Shown here: one piece after another, positions 52,884 through 62,987 of the stretch
Numbering within the stretch: the stretch's first letter is position 1
Layout of the letters: each line of letters starts with the position of its first letter
Source of the DNA: Nostoc desertorum CM1-VF14
GTDB lineage: Bacteria; Cyanobacteriota; Cyanobacteriia; Cyanobacteriales; Nostocaceae
Length of the DNA stretch: 64,000 bases
Assembly: GCA_019359245.1 (NCBI GenBank)
Contig: JAHHHR010000022.1
Span: forward strand, 1-64,000
Direction of reading: 5' to 3'
The notes under the pieces: model-generated
The model's input: only the letters and a program-made list of their open reading frames with translations
Told to the model about the DNA's origin: nothing
Databases searched by the model: none
Position numbers and translations under genes: made by a program

Positions 52884-53849
52884 TTATAAATTAATTTTTT
52901 GGGGAAATATTGATTTAGGTAGCATTCCATGCACACCTTTATGGGGACTGTTCACAACTTGAGTAACATGAAAATTCACAGCTAAACTACACAATACATA
53001 AGCATTTTCTGGCGACAAATTTGTAAAGCGTTCAAGAAAATCAATCATGTTTTTTAAAGCTAATTCTAAGGCTTCATCTAAAGTTTGAGCAAAGCCCATT
53101 GTGATGATATGAGTTGGAGTTTCAGCAATTGGTGTTGTCAGTTGTAAATCTTTGCGAAGTTTGAGGGTAATTCTACCGTTCATGGAAGTTTCAATGGCGG
53201 TGACATTTACTTCACCATCTCCCTGTGCAGAATGGCCATCACCAATAGAAAATAATGCACCCGGTACGAAAATCGGCAAAAATAAACGAGAACCAGCTTG
53301 CAGTTCCCGGTTGTCGATATTACCACCGTAAGAACCTGGTGGGACAGAAGTTCGAGAAGTTTCTGGAGTAGCGACGCCAAGAATTCCAAAAAACGGTTTG
53401 AGGGGAATTTTTATGCCAGCACCCGCCGGAAATTCCGCGATATTGTTTGCTAAATCTAGAGGAATAAATCTCAACGCAGGTTGAGGAAACTGATGTGGTA
53501 AAGCTCCCCAACCTGTACGAATGGCATTGAAACCGATGGGTAAACTAGGTGCGATCGCATCTAATTGTACTTCTAAAACATCCCCTGGTTCTGCATCTCG
53601 CACATAAATCGGCCCTGTGAGTAAATGCGGCCCTTTGGCAATTTTGCGTTCTGGTAGAAGATTTTGGCAGATATCGAGAAATTCTGGTGTGACAAATTCA
53701 GGTGGTGCTTTGTCATAAACGTAGTAACCAGTATAAGTTTCCACATCAACCGTATCACCTGAATTAATAGTAAGTGCTGGTTCTAGCAGATGGGAGAAAC
53801 CACCCAAATGCACGGTTTCCTTAGTAGCTTTTAAAATGTAGTGAGTCAT
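52884..53849 (-). CDS. Acetamidase/formamidase family protein
   Basis: 321 residues from MTHYILKATKETVHLGGF; this ATG at 53849 is preferred to one 13 codons upstream. Family motifs seen are GPIYVRDAEPGDVLEV, FGILGVATPE, and the FSIGDGHSAQGDGEVNVTAIE block with conserved Asp, His and Gly residues of the metal-dependent amidase. It hydrolyses formamide or acetamide to ammonia and the acid, possibly in nitrogen salvage. Soluble and cytosolic. Followed 17 bases later by a TauE-type exporter. Confidence 0.9.
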   Translation of the reverse strand: MTHYILKATKETVHLGGFSHLLEPALTINSGDTVDVETYTGYYVYDKAPPEFVTPEFLDICQNLLPERKIAKGPHLLTGPIYVRDAEPGDVLEVQLDAIAPSLPIGFNAIRTGWGALPHQFPQPALRFIPLDLANNIAEFPAGAGIKIPLKPFFGILGVATPETSRTSVPPGSYGGNIDNRELQAGSRLFLPIFVPGALFSIGDGHSAQGDGEVNVTAIETSMNGRITLKLRKDLQLTTPIAETPTHIITMGFAQTLDEALELALKNMIDFLERFTNLSPENAYVLCSLAVNFHVTQVVNSPHKGVHGMLPKSIFPQKINL

Positions 53850-53984
53850 CGCTGTTGTATTTTTAGTTGCGTGCAATAGTAAGAGCAAGTCACATGGGCA
53901 GGTTAAAAGACTTGGGCAAACTGGCGTACCCTTGGTAAGGGTACAGCAATATTCCTAATGCGTGTTGCATCAAAGACAGAAACG

Positions 53985-54323
53985 CTATGTTAATAGCTTG
54001 CACAGCATTTTAGCAATTAAATCTTGCATATCCGATGACAATGTACCCAGTTCACGCTTAATCAGCGATTTACGAACTGTCATCAAATGATCCAGCCTAA
54101 TAGTCGATGGTTTATTTAACCCACCGGCAGCAAAATCAGGATGATTGGTATCTAATACAATGTCAGTTTCTATCAAATCAGATGGAATCTTACTAGTGAT
54201 GAAAGCAAGGATAACATGTTTGTAAGATCCCACTGGATTAGTCAAGCAAATGGCTGGACGCAATTTAGTAGCTGATAAATCATCGAATGGGAAAGGTACG
54301 AGAACAATTTTACCCTTAGTCAT
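53985..54323 (-). CDS. PemK/MazF-type toxin
   Basis: 112 residues from MTKGKIVLVPFPFDDL. The barrel pattern is present: VPFPFDDLSATKLRPAICLT, then TSKIPSDLIETDIVLD and STIRLDHLMTVRKSLI. Members are sequence-specific mRNA interferases. The ATG at 54323 lies within the end of the upstream TPR gene, overlapping by 8 bases (ATGACTAA shared), so translation is coupled. A start 5 codons earlier is less likely. The partner antitoxin appears to be the tail of the TPR protein. Confidence 0.85.
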   Translation of the reverse strand: MTKGKIVLVPFPFDDLSATKLRPAICLTNPVGSYKHVILAFITSKIPSDLIETDIVLDTNHPDFAAGGLNKPSTIRLDHLMTVRKSLIKRELGTLSSDMQDLIAKMLCKLLT

Positions 54324-55533
54324 TGAATGGCTTCCCATCGGCTAAGGTGTAAATATCTTCTTCACGATCTTTTAGAAAATCAAAGACTGGATTACTCGCT
54401 GCTGCTTTAAGCCATTCTTGTTCATCTATTTCTTCTTTATCTTCCCAATCATTTTTTGTCTGAATCAAAGCCTGAAACCGCTCACTTTCCCGAACTAGAT
54501 CAAAATCTGAGTCATTTACTGCCATATTTAAATATTGGGCATGACTCAGATTAATTGCTTTTTGCAAATTATCAATTGCTGGTTCGATATCTCTCTGCAA
54601 CGCATAACAAGATGCCTTATTATAAAAAGCATCTGCATAATCAGGTTTTAATTCTAAAGCTTTGTCAAAGCTAGCAATAGCCTCTTCAAGATGTCTCAGC
54701 TTCAACAACATATAGCCTTGGCTATACCAGTCTCCGTAGTCATCAGACTTAATTGTAATAGCCTTGTTAAAACTAGCAATTGCTTCTGGAAGACGTTCTA
54801 ACTTTCTCAGTATGATACCTCTATACTTCCAAGCTTCGTACCAATCCGGTTTCAATTCTAAGGCTTTATCAAAGCTAATGATTGCTTCTTGCAAGCGTTT
54901 TAATTGCCCAAGTGTAATACCTCGACAATACCAGCCTTTATAAATATTGGGGTTCAATTTTATACTTTTATCAAAACTATTCTTTGCTTCTTCAAATTGT
55001 CCCAAGTCATAGAGTACAATACCCAAATTGTACCAACTCCAGTAATCGTTAAATTTGAGTTGAATGGCTTTGTTAAAACTAGCAACAGCATCTTCTAAAC
55101 GCCCTAAGTCATACAGCGTAATCCCTCGGTTAAACCATGCTTCGTATTTGTTGGGTCTAATCTCCAAAGCTTTATCATAACTGGCAAGTGCCTCTTCTGG
55201 CTGTTCCAAACATCCTACTATAATGCCCCGGTTGAACCAGGCTTCATACAAATCTGGTTTAATTGCCAGAGCTTTGTCTAAGTTAACGATCGCTTCTTCT
55301 AAGCTACCTAAATTTACCAGCGCAATACTCCGGTTGTACCAGGCTTCGTACAAATCTGGTTTAATTTCCAGTATTTTGTCTAAGTTAGCAACTATATCTT
55401 CATCAATAACTTCTAAGTTCACTAGCACTGTTTTCCTTTTGTAGGAGCCTGCTAAAAAGTCAAGATTGATGTCTAAGGGCTTTTTGTAACTAGTGTTTGC
55501 TTGGCTTGGGCGTTCTAAAAGGAGGCTATCCAT
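54316..55533 (-). CDS. TPR protein with antitoxin-like C-terminus
   Basis: 405 residues. From about residue 50 to 330 there are eight tetratricopeptide repeats with the YEAWYNRGI-LGRLEEAI pattern and a period of 34. The C-terminal 45 residues (DEQEWLKAAASNPVFDFLKD, then EEDIYTLADGKPF) resemble the toxin-binding end of small antitoxins that precede PemK/MazF genes in cyanobacteria. The stop overlaps the toxin start by 8 bases. I infer that the TPR protein is fused with, or has absorbed, the antitoxin. It could equally be an independent TPR protein that ends in such a tail by chance of gene fusion. ATG at 55533. Confidence 0.78.
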   Translation of the reverse strand: MDSLLLERPSQANTSYKKPLDINLDFLAGSYKRKTVLVNLEVIDEDIVANLDKILEIKPDLYEAWYNRSIALVNLGSLEEAIVNLDKALAIKPDLYEAWFNRGIIVGCLEQPEEALASYDKALEIRPNKYEAWFNRGITLYDLGRLEDAVASFNKAIQLKFNDYWSWYNLGIVLYDLGQFEEAKNSFDKSIKLNPNIYKGWYCRGITLGQLKRLQEAIISFDKALELKPDWYEAWKYRGIILRKLERLPEAIASFNKAITIKSDDYGDWYSQGYMLLKLRHLEEAIASFDKALELKPDYADAFYNKASCYALQRDIEPAIDNLQKAINLSHAQYLNMAVNDSDFDLVRESERFQALIQTKNDWEDKEEIDEQEWLKAAASNPVFDFLKDREEDIYTLADGKPFND

Positions 55534-55904
55534 TATGCGTATCTATTCCATTCAAGTTTGACAAAATTAGTCATGTGGGTGTTAATGCGATCGCACTCTT
55601 ACTCAGATTTTAGCTTCTCCTCTTCTACCTTCTCTTAATAATTAATTATTTTCGTCCTCAATTAATTAATAGCTAAAATAGGTTTCAAGTTAAAATACCA
55701 TCAAAAATTTAGCGAATTGGTATAAGTGAGACTTGTAAATGGACCAATGAAGACCGTTAATAGGGGTGGACATCTGTGCGCCCGAAGTGCGCGTATCAAC
55801 AGTTTTGTTAAAAGCTAGGTTATTATCTCAACAATTTGCTAAACTCCAACTTTGGGGGTAGCAAATAAGAACAATTTGAGCAGGGAATTCGGAGGGGTTG
55901 CAGA
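55534..55904. other. Intergenic region, nothing recognised
   Basis: 371 bases between the divergent TPR and DUF4336 genes. It must carry both promoters. A short GCGC-rich palindromic patch near 55777-55793 (TGTGCGCCCGAAGTGCGCG) was seen, and no gene. Confidence 0.45.
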
Positions 55905-57137
55905 GTGGCTGATGATGAACGCATAGTCAATGCACAACAGATAAATCCAAAAGACTTTTCGTGGGGATTATGGCCTGTTGTGCCACTCTACCCTTATGGC
56001 AGGCGGCAGACAATCCGTAAAGAAGTGGTCAAAGACACAATTTGGAATTTTGACCAGATTCAGGGCATTTTCTACGTTGTTGTACCGATTCGCATGACTG
56101 TTGTTAAGCTCGAAGCCGGGGGTCTTCTTATCTACGCACCTGTTGCACCAACCCCAGAGTGCATCCGGCTTGTGAATGAGTTGGTGGCGGAACACGGTAA
56201 TGTTAAGTACATCATCCTGCCAACTATCTCTGGTATAGAACATAAAGTATTCGTCGGGCCTTTCGCCAGATACTTTCCGACTGCACAAGTGTTTGTAGCT
56301 CCCCATCAGTGGAGTTTTCCGCTAAATCTCCCCCTTAGCTGGCTTGGTTTACCACCGAAACGAACTCAAATACTCCCAGAAGATAGTAGCAAAACACCCT
56401 TTGCTGACGAGTTTGATTATGCAATGCTGGGACCCATCGAGCTTGGTCCTGGTCGGTTTGCAGAAGTTGCTTTTTTTCACAAGCGATCGCATACTCTTTT
56501 AGTAACAGATTCTGTACTTTCTATCCCAGAAGATCCACCTGCGATCGCACTTTTAGATCCATATCCCTTACTATTCCATGCCAAGGATGATGCTACTGAT
56601 ATTGTTGCAGACATTCAAGTAAATCGCCGTAAGGGTTGGCAGCGTATCTCGTTGTTTGCTTTGTACTTTCAACCCAACGCACTAAATATCCGCCAATGGA
56701 GTCAGGTGTTGCAAGATGCCTTGAAAGCACCAGAACGCTCAAAGAAAGCTTATTTTGGATTGTATCCCTTTAAATGGCATCCAGATTGGCAGCGATCGTT
56801 TGATGCTCTGCGAGGTGATGGGCGTTTGTTTGTCGCGCCAATTTTACAGACGCTGATTCTCAACCGCGCACCGAAGGAAACCATTGGCTGGGCTGATAAA
56901 GTTGCTAGTTGGGACTTCGAGTGGATTATTCCTTGCCACTTTGATTCACCGATTAAAGCCCAGCCGCATCAGTTTCGCCAAGCTTTTTCGTTTTTAGAAA
57001 AGCAGCCTGCTGTCAGTGCGGGTTTGTTTAGCAGTAGTAGCTATCCCTTGCCAGAGGCGGATTTTAAACTACTTAAAGAAATCGATGCAGGTTTAAATAA
57101 GTTTGGTATTGTGCCATCAGCAAAGGAGAAAGTGTAG
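55905..57137 (+). CDS. DUF4336 domain-containing protein
   Basis: 410 residues of the DUF4336 family, a metallo-beta-lactamase-like fold. N-terminal WGLWPVVPLYPYGRRQTIRK and IWNFDQIQGIFYVVVPIRMTVV, a central FFHKRSHTLLVTDSVLSIP, and IIPCHFDSPIKA near the end with conserved His and Asp residues. It has no signal peptide. The fold suggests hydrolase activity, but no reaction is known for the family. GTG start at 55905 is set by a GGAGGGG ribosome-binding site about 8 bases before. Single gene. Confidence 0.82.
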   Translation: MADDERIVNAQQINPKDFSWGLWPVVPLYPYGRRQTIRKEVVKDTIWNFDQIQGIFYVVVPIRMTVVKLEAGGLLIYAPVAPTPECIRLVNELVAEHGNVKYIILPTISGIEHKVFVGPFARYFPTAQVFVAPHQWSFPLNLPLSWLGLPPKRTQILPEDSSKTPFADEFDYAMLGPIELGPGRFAEVAFFHKRSHTLLVTDSVLSIPEDPPAIALLDPYPLLFHAKDDATDIVADIQVNRRKGWQRISLFALYFQPNALNIRQWSQVLQDALKAPERSKKAYFGLYPFKWHPDWQRSFDALRGDGRLFVAPILQTLILNRAPKETIGWADKVASWDFEWIIPCHFDSPIKAQPHQFRQAFSFLEKQPAVSAGLFSSSSYPLPEADFKLLKEIDAGLNKFGIVPSAKEKV

Positions 57138-57179
57138 GGCGTGAGTTTGATGACTGGAGTTAGTGGGTTATGAACCAAT

Positions 57180-57310
57180 ACAGTTCAGATATAGCAGGGG
57201 ACTGGGGACTGAGGACTGGGTGAAAAGTCTTTTTGTATCTAAATCAGTCTCAATGAAACTTGTGTCATCGAGACTACCTTGTCTACGACACGCTGCGCGA
57301 TCTGCCTTCT
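57180..57310. repeat. Tandem GGACTGGG units and dispersed repeat
   Basis: GGGGACTGGGGACTGAGGACTG at about 57199-57221 is a short tandem repeat (7 to 8-base units). At 57277-57305 follows the 29-base dispersed repeat shared exactly with 4379-4407. Confidence 0.65.
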
Positions 57311-57338
57311 TCAATCTTAGTGATGCCTATATGAGGTG

Positions 57339-58562
57339 TCACCTTTTCATCAAAGGAACCGTAGAGCCAACAAAGTTAATTTCTTTAGCAGCTTTAAGTC
57401 CAGATTCTAATGCTCCTTGAAGCCAGCCTCTCGTCTTGGAAGTATGTTCTCCAGCGAAATAAATCTTTCCTTCTGACTTCCCTAATTCCGGAAATAGTTT
57501 CTTTTCCTGTTCATCTGTTGGATAGGCCCAGCCTCCTTTTGACCAGATATCTTTTGTCCATGAATAAAAGTGTGATTGCACAGAGTAATTACTTACCCCA
57601 GGCAAAAACTTCTCCCAATGCTGGAGCAATTTTGCCTGTTGAGCTTTGCCTTCAAAAGCATCCATCTCAAGAGCTTTTTTTCCTTTGAGATAGGCATGAA
57701 GAATACCTGTCTTTTCAGGTTTATCCCAAGTAGTATGCCACAGTTCTTCATCCTCAAAAAATCCCCAGCCATTTAAGTTATCCTTTTCCCAGAAACGATT
57801 AGGGAATTTCACAAAGCCACGGGTTGCTTCTCGATAGTTATATCCTCCTGCCGCAGCCTGTTTTTTTGCCGGAGATAGCTCAGGTGAAAAAGTAATTTGA
57901 TTTAAAACAGTTAACGGGACAGTACACAATACACAATCAGCAAGATATCGTTGCCCTGATAAGCACGATACTTCGACACCATTAGATGTTTGTACAATCC
58001 GAGCAACAGGCTCATCAAGTTTAATTTTTCTAGTCAATGCTTGGGCAAATGCTTGGGGAAGTAGATCAAATCCATCCGTTAGTTTTTGAATATCTTGGGG
58101 ACGCATTTGTGGTTGATTTTGAAATAGTTCTTTCGCTGTGAATAATAGACGTTTTCCGTCTTTCATCGTGAGATATTTCCCATCTGTCGGCGCAAACTGT
58201 GAAAGTCTTAAACCAAAATGTTTGATGTAACCAAGAGTTAAATGATGATCTGATGGGATTCTGGCCGCTCCAAGTTCTACTAAATCCTCTCCTTGGAAAG
58301 CTCCTCGCAGAGTTAAAATTCTACCACCGACACGTTTCCTTGCTTCTAAAACGGTGACATCATGACCAGCTGCTGTTAATTCATACGCTGCTACTAAACC
58401 GGAAAGACCTGCACCGACAATAAGCACCTTTTGACGCGGCAATCCTTTGGGCAAAGCGCCGGGGGAAGGTGGTTTTTGAGCAAGTACTTGATCGTAAGTG
58501 ATAGTTGCGGCGATCGCGAGAGTACTCCGCAATAAAAACTGACGGCGATTTAGGTTGAACAT
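57339..58562 (-). CDS. Flavin monoamine oxidase family protein, Tat-exported
   Basis: 407 residues. A twin-arginine signal (NRRQFLLRS at residues 5-13) is followed by a hydrophobic stretch, suggesting folded export to the periplasm. FAD-binding motif VLIVGAGLSGLVAAYEL (about 45-61), LEARKRVGGRI, and the C-terminal YFAGEHTSKTRGWLQGALES typical of amine or L-amino-acid oxidases. It likely oxidises an amine or amino acid to give hydrogen peroxide and ammonia outside the cytoplasm. ATG at 58562. Substrate unknown. Confidence 0.87.
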   Translation of the reverse strand: MFNLNRRQFLLRSTLAIAATITYDQVLAQKPPSPGALPKGLPRQKVLIVGAGLSGLVAAYELTAAGHDVTVLEARKRVGGRILTLRGAFQGEDLVELGAARIPSDHHLTLGYIKHFGLRLSQFAPTDGKYLTMKDGKRLLFTAKELFQNQPQMRPQDIQKLTDGFDLLPQAFAQALTRKIKLDEPVARIVQTSNGVEVSCLSGQRYLADCVLCTVPLTVLNQITFSPELSPAKKQAAAGGYNYREATRGFVKFPNRFWEKDNLNGWGFFEDEELWHTTWDKPEKTGILHAYLKGKKALEMDAFEGKAQQAKLLQHWEKFLPGVSNYSVQSHFYSWTKDIWSKGGWAYPTDEQEKKLFPELGKSEGKIYFAGEHTSKTRGWLQGALESGLKAAKEINFVGSTVPLMKR

Positions 58563-58710
58563 AGAGGCGGAACTAGTGATTGGGGAAGGACAGCAATTTA
58601 GGGTATTCTTATTTCCTCGGCTAAATAAAGCTACAAATGTACAGAATAAGATTCCAGACTGAATATAGCAGTGTCAGTAGATTTACAATAGTAATTCGCT
58701 TAAGCAGGTC

Positions 58711-60045
58711 TTAACGTTTGATCCCCTTAAACCTTTCTTGCGCCGCCTGAAACGCTTCTTGCATCACCAACTGAATTCTTTGGGGATCGGGTTTTTTACC
58801 TCCCATTAAATCACCAAAGTAAACACAGGCTGCTTCACCTAATGCCCAGGTATAGGCAGCTGCCCAAGAGGCTGCGATCGCACTACCAAAACCTGGTATA
58901 AATTTTATTAACTCTCGTGCAATTGCCTGTGCTAAAAAACCACCTGCGATCGCACTCACAACGCCTCCCGCCTGAGATGGAGTAACTGTTTGCCCATATA
59001 ATTTACCCAACAGTCCCACCATTGACACTTGCAATGCAGTGAGTACTGGCATTGTAGCAAATGGCAAAGGTACAGCCGCCAGGGTGGCAGACATAATTGA
59101 AAATGGCAAAATATAACGGCGTGCAGCATCTCGGTAAAGATTACCAAGTTGCTTCCCAGTTTCTTCTTGATCTAATAGTTGATAAATCGCCTGGGCTTCT
59201 GCTTCTGGGAGTAGTTCTGCTAAGGAATCTCGCAGTGCTTCTAAGCCATAAAATACCGGATTATAACCATCTTCTTCTAAAGTAAAGTCAATGAGTACAG
59301 AGCGATCGCTGATTCCTACGAAGGCTTGCTGTATTGCGGCAAATGCGCGGTTAACTTCTTGATAATCTGGTGGATAGGCAGGATGGTCGACGGTATCAAG
59401 AGGATAAACCTCATGCAAGCAAGTAACTACCAGCAAACAGGGAATATTTGGATACTTCTGGCGCAACTGTTGAGCAATTTGTCGTAGCGTGTCAGTTGCA
59501 AAATCATTGATTTTGACGGTGAGAAGGAGGATTCTAGCGGAACGAGTCTCCTTTTTTAAATCACCAACTAATTCCTGAATAATTAATTGAGTATCTTGTT
59601 TAACATCACCCAACCCGACTGTATCAGTAAAAATCAGCAACGGCAGGTCATTGGAAGGATAAGCATAGCGCTCTGTATTTTGCGTGTGAGGACGAAATCC
59701 CTGACCGACAATTTCAGCAGAAACTCCCGTCAATCCCCGGACAATTGAACTTTTTCCAGCTTGGGGTTTACCAATCAGCAGTGCTTCAGTAGTTGGGAGT
59801 TCGGCTCGAACTTTCTCTAAAATCTCTGCAACCTGAGTTTCGCTCACACTAAACCATCCAACAAGCGTCTGTGCTACTTGTTCTACGGGTAAGAGTTCTG
59901 TTAGATGTGTTGTTGCTTTGCTCCAGACACCAGCAATGCGGTTTGTCCAGGAATTATCGACCGATTTGGTAGTTGCTCCCTTGGTCGGTTCACTCAATTG
60001 CTGAGAATCAGTTGACGGTGAGTCAGGATCACGTTGCTCAGTCAT
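58711..60045 (-). CDS. Era-like GTPase with DUF697-like membrane domain
   Basis: 444 residues from MTEQRDPDSPSTDSQ, chosen over a start 11 codons earlier. G1 is IGKPQAGKSS at about 91-100, G3 is DTVGLGD, G4 is LVVTCLHEV in degenerate form. After residue 310 come hydrophobic helices (PFSIMSATLAAVPLPFATMP, VSMVGLLGKLYG, AGGVVSAIAGGF), as in YcjF/DUF697 proteins. These GTPases associate with membranes and their job is unclear. Single gene, with tandem repeats behind it at 60155-60340. Confidence 0.82.
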   Translation of the reverse strand: MTEQRDPDSPSTDSQQLSEPTKGATTKSVDNSWTNRIAGVWSKATTHLTELLPVEQVAQTLVGWFSVSETQVAEILEKVRAELPTTEALLIGKPQAGKSSIVRGLTGVSAEIVGQGFRPHTQNTERYAYPSNDLPLLIFTDTVGLGDVKQDTQLIIQELVGDLKKETRSARILLLTVKINDFATDTLRQIAQQLRQKYPNIPCLLVVTCLHEVYPLDTVDHPAYPPDYQEVNRAFAAIQQAFVGISDRSVLIDFTLEEDGYNPVFYGLEALRDSLAELLPEAEAQAIYQLLDQEETGKQLGNLYRDAARRYILPFSIMSATLAAVPLPFATMPVLTALQVSMVGLLGKLYGQTVTPSQAGGVVSAIAGGFLAQAIARELIKFIPGFGSAIAASWAAAYTWALGEAACVYFGDLMGGKKPDPQRIQLVMQEAFQAAQERFKGIKR

Positions 60046-60154
60046 TTCTATCCAAACGTAGAAGACCCTTTTACTCATCTTATAGCGGTTTTCAAAGGGA
60101 TAACCAGTACCGTTAGTAGTGTAAATAGGTCGGCGTAAATAATTATAGTTGGGA

Positions 60155-60340
60155 TAAGGCAGGGAGCAGGGGGCAGGGAGCAGGGGGAAAGAGAGTTTGA
60201 GCCTTGTTTACTTTTTTTACACAGTTTGGTTTTATTATGCCGACTTACTTATAAACTTGGGTGATCGCGTTCTGAACACTCCGTATGTACCAATGACCAA
60301 TGACCAATGACCAATGACCAATGACCAATGACTAATGACT
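60155..60340. repeat. Composite short tandem repeats
   Basis: GGCAGGGAGCAGGGGGCAGG-type units at about 60159-60188, then six ACCAATG units and two ACTAATG units from 60289 to 60340. It runs into the stop codon of the PAS kinase. A copy in inverted orientation lies at 63887-64000. Confidence 0.8.
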
Positions 60341-62987
60341 AATTAATCAAATCAGCGATCGCTTTCACCAATGCATCTGGATCTACTGGTTTAGAAATAT
60401 GCATTTGAAATCCTGCTGCTAATGCTTGCTGTTCATTCATTTCGCCTGCATAAGCTGTCAGAGCGATCGCTGGTACGAGTCCTCCTTGTTGAGGCGATCG
60501 CGCTCTTACTTCACGCATCAGCATATAACCGTCTGTCTTTGGCATTCCAATATCGCTAATTAAAACATCTGGTATCGATTCAGATAGCGCTTGTAATGCC
60601 TCTTGTGCTGAAGATACGGCGGTTACTTCTACACCATAGTCTTGCAAAATAAAGGTCACTAAGTCGCGGATATCTGGTTCATCGTCCACCACCAAAATGT
60701 GAGTGTCTGAAAGTATTGGGGAATCGGCTTCACAAGGTGAAGGCTCATTTTCGTTAGACATTACCTGTTCACTTCTGGCTAAAAGCGGTAGTTCAACAGT
60801 GAAAGTGGTACCCGATCCTTCTCCAGGACTTTCTGCTTGAACATTTCCCCCATGCATTTCTATAACCTTACGCACGATCGCTAATCCTAAACCTAGTCCA
60901 CCAAATGCCCGGGTAATTGTACTATCAGCTTGGCGAAAATAATCGAACACATAAGGCAAAAACTCCGGGCTAATTCCCTTACCTGTATCGCTTACCTGAA
61001 TTTGAGCTTGGTTACCAACTTCCATCAGTCGAATTTCTACCCGTCCGCCTGCTGACGTAAATTTTACCGCATTGGAAAGTAGATTCCACACAACTTGCCC
61101 AAGCCGATTTGGGTCGCCCATCACTTGCCCTAAAGCGGGATCAAATATCCTCTGAATTTGAATTGACTTGGCTTGTGCTGCTAGTTGTATTGTCTCTAAT
61201 GTTGCTTCAACCACCGTTACCAAGTTCACTGGACAGATATTCAAGTTTAATTTTCCTCGGAGGATGCGAGACACATCCAACAAATCTTCAATTAACTGGG
61301 TTTGTAACTTGGCGTTGCGTTCAATGGTTTCCAAGGCGTGGTTAGTGGTTTTTTCATCAAAATTACGAGTCCGCAGCAATTTCGACCACCCCAGAACGGA
61401 GTTGAGTGGGGTTCGCAGTTCATGGGAGAGAACCGCCAGAAATTCATCTTTGATTCTGTTGGCGATTTCTGCTTCTTTGCGTGCTTTCATTTCTCGTTCG
61501 AGGAGGCGATCGCATTCTTTCTCAACTGATTTGCGATCGGTAATATCCAGTACAAAAGCAACACCATTCTCTTTGGAGTCATTCAGCAAGGCTATTCCCA
61601 TAACAATTGGTACTCGTTTGCCATTGCGGTGGATGTACTCCTTTTCATAAATACTGGAAACTCCAGTAGTTTGGACTTCCAAAAGGGCGCGATCGTCTAA
61701 TTCCTTATACTCCACAGGAGTAATTTCTCTCCAGTTAATTTTACCCAAGGTAGCAAACTCATCATGAGTGTAGCCAGCTAGTTGGAGAAAGGCATCATTG
61801 GCATCAATAATAAAGCCATCTACATTCCAAAAAGCGACTCCGATCAAGTTAGATTCAAACAAACGCCGAAAACGCGCTTCACTTTCACGTAATGATTTTT
61901 CTGCCCGTTTGTGTTCGGTAATATCACGAGAAACTGTAATTACGCCTTGAATAGTTTGGTCGGAATTGCGTAATGGTGTAAGGATATATTCATAATAATG
62001 CACCCCATCACGAGTAACATATTTACACTCATCTTTGATTGGCTGCCCAGTTTTCATCACAGCTTGTCGTTGATTATCTACCTGTTCTATAAGGTCTGTG
62101 GGTATATCCAGGTCTTGCAAAGTTTTTCCGACAAGATCCTGGGACTTTAAGCCTAATACCGTAGCTGCATCACGACTGACATACTGATAGCAACCTCTGC
62201 GATTAAAGATATAAATGTGATCGACTGAGGCGGTGAGAATAGCATTTAAAATATTTGCCTGTTCTTGCACTTGGGTTGTGAGTTCACGAGTACTTTGTAC
62301 TGCTTGCTTGCAAACAGTAGTTTCCATACAAACACCGATCATTCGCACCGCTTGTCCGCGATCGTTATAGACAAATTTTCCCTTAGCAGAAATCCAATGT
62401 ACACTTTGGTCTGATCTAACTATGCGAAATTCATCGTTGTAGTCAGACTTTTGTTCTAAAGCGTGGGCGATCCCTTGCATTACAGATTGCCTGTCTTCAG
62501 GGTAAACGCACTTCTGAAACGTTTCGTAAGGGCTATCAAAACTACCTGGAAGCACACCAAAAAGCAATTCATAATTTTCAGACCAGATGACTTTATTGGT
62601 AACAATATTCCAATCCCACAAGCCCATCTGGGAAACCTCGAGGGCTAGCCTGAGCCGTTCTTCACTCTCCCTCAGTAACGCTTCTACCTGCTGTCTTTCT
62701 GCAATTTCTTGTTGGAGTTGCTCTAAAGTTACTGCTACATCTGTTGGCACATTCAAGACTGTGGATGCCCCTTGTTCAAGATGCCGCTTGATATCATATT
62801 CAACAGCTTGAATATGGGGATATTGTAATGCAAGTGCCAATTTTTTTTCTAGCTCTATTACTTGCTCCTCCAGCGCCGCTTGCCTTTGCTGATAAAATAT
62901 TTCTGATTGCTCTAACTCAGCTACGCGCTGCCGCAGAGCTACTAATTCATCAGTGACTTTAAGGTTAATTTTATCAACATTTGACAT
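60339..62987 (-). CDS. PAS hybrid histidine kinase with receiver
   Basis: 882 residues from the ATG at 62987 (a GTG 3 codons earlier also exists). Coiled coil (about 10-55), then three PAS domains: about 105-230 (MGLWDWNIVTNKVIWSENYE), 245-360 (ASVDHIYIFNRRGCYQYVS), 370-485 (GVAFWNVDGFIIDANDAFLQ). HisKA His522 in AVLSHELRTPLNS, HATPase with FGGLGLGLAIV, and a C-terminal receiver with Asp812. The kinase core is close to that of the 17.3 kb hybrid kinase, so they are paralogues. The PAS signal is unknown. Cytoplasmic. No partner gene nearby. Confidence 0.9.
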   Translation of the reverse strand: MSNVDKINLKVTDELVALRQRVAELEQSEIFYQQRQAALEEQVIELEKKLALALQYPHIQAVEYDIKRHLEQGASTVLNVPTDVAVTLEQLQQEIAERQQVEALLRESEERLRLALEVSQMGLWDWNIVTNKVIWSENYELLFGVLPGSFDSPYETFQKCVYPEDRQSVMQGIAHALEQKSDYNDEFRIVRSDQSVHWISAKGKFVYNDRGQAVRMIGVCMETTVCKQAVQSTRELTTQVQEQANILNAILTASVDHIYIFNRRGCYQYVSRDAATVLGLKSQDLVGKTLQDLDIPTDLIEQVDNQRQAVMKTGQPIKDECKYVTRDGVHYYEYILTPLRNSDQTIQGVITVSRDITEHKRAEKSLRESEARFRRLFESNLIGVAFWNVDGFIIDANDAFLQLAGYTHDEFATLGKINWREITPVEYKELDDRALLEVQTTGVSSIYEKEYIHRNGKRVPIVMGIALLNDSKENGVAFVLDITDRKSVEKECDRLLEREMKARKEAEIANRIKDEFLAVLSHELRTPLNSVLGWSKLLRTRNFDEKTTNHALETIERNAKLQTQLIEDLLDVSRILRGKLNLNICPVNLVTVVEATLETIQLAAQAKSIQIQRIFDPALGQVMGDPNRLGQVVWNLLSNAVKFTSAGGRVEIRLMEVGNQAQIQVSDTGKGISPEFLPYVFDYFRQADSTITRAFGGLGLGLAIVRKVIEMHGGNVQAESPGEGSGTTFTVELPLLARSEQVMSNENEPSPCEADSPILSDTHILVVDDEPDIRDLVTFILQDYGVEVTAVSSAQEALQALSESIPDVLISDIGMPKTDGYMLMREVRARSPQQGGLVPAIALTAYAGEMNEQQALAAGFQMHISKPVDPDALVKAIADLIN

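Noticed and set aside
60289..60340. Tandem heptamers as a CRISPR array
   Set aside because: Repeat units are only 7 bases and contiguous, without spacers; they are short tandem repeats typical of heterocystous cyanobacteria.
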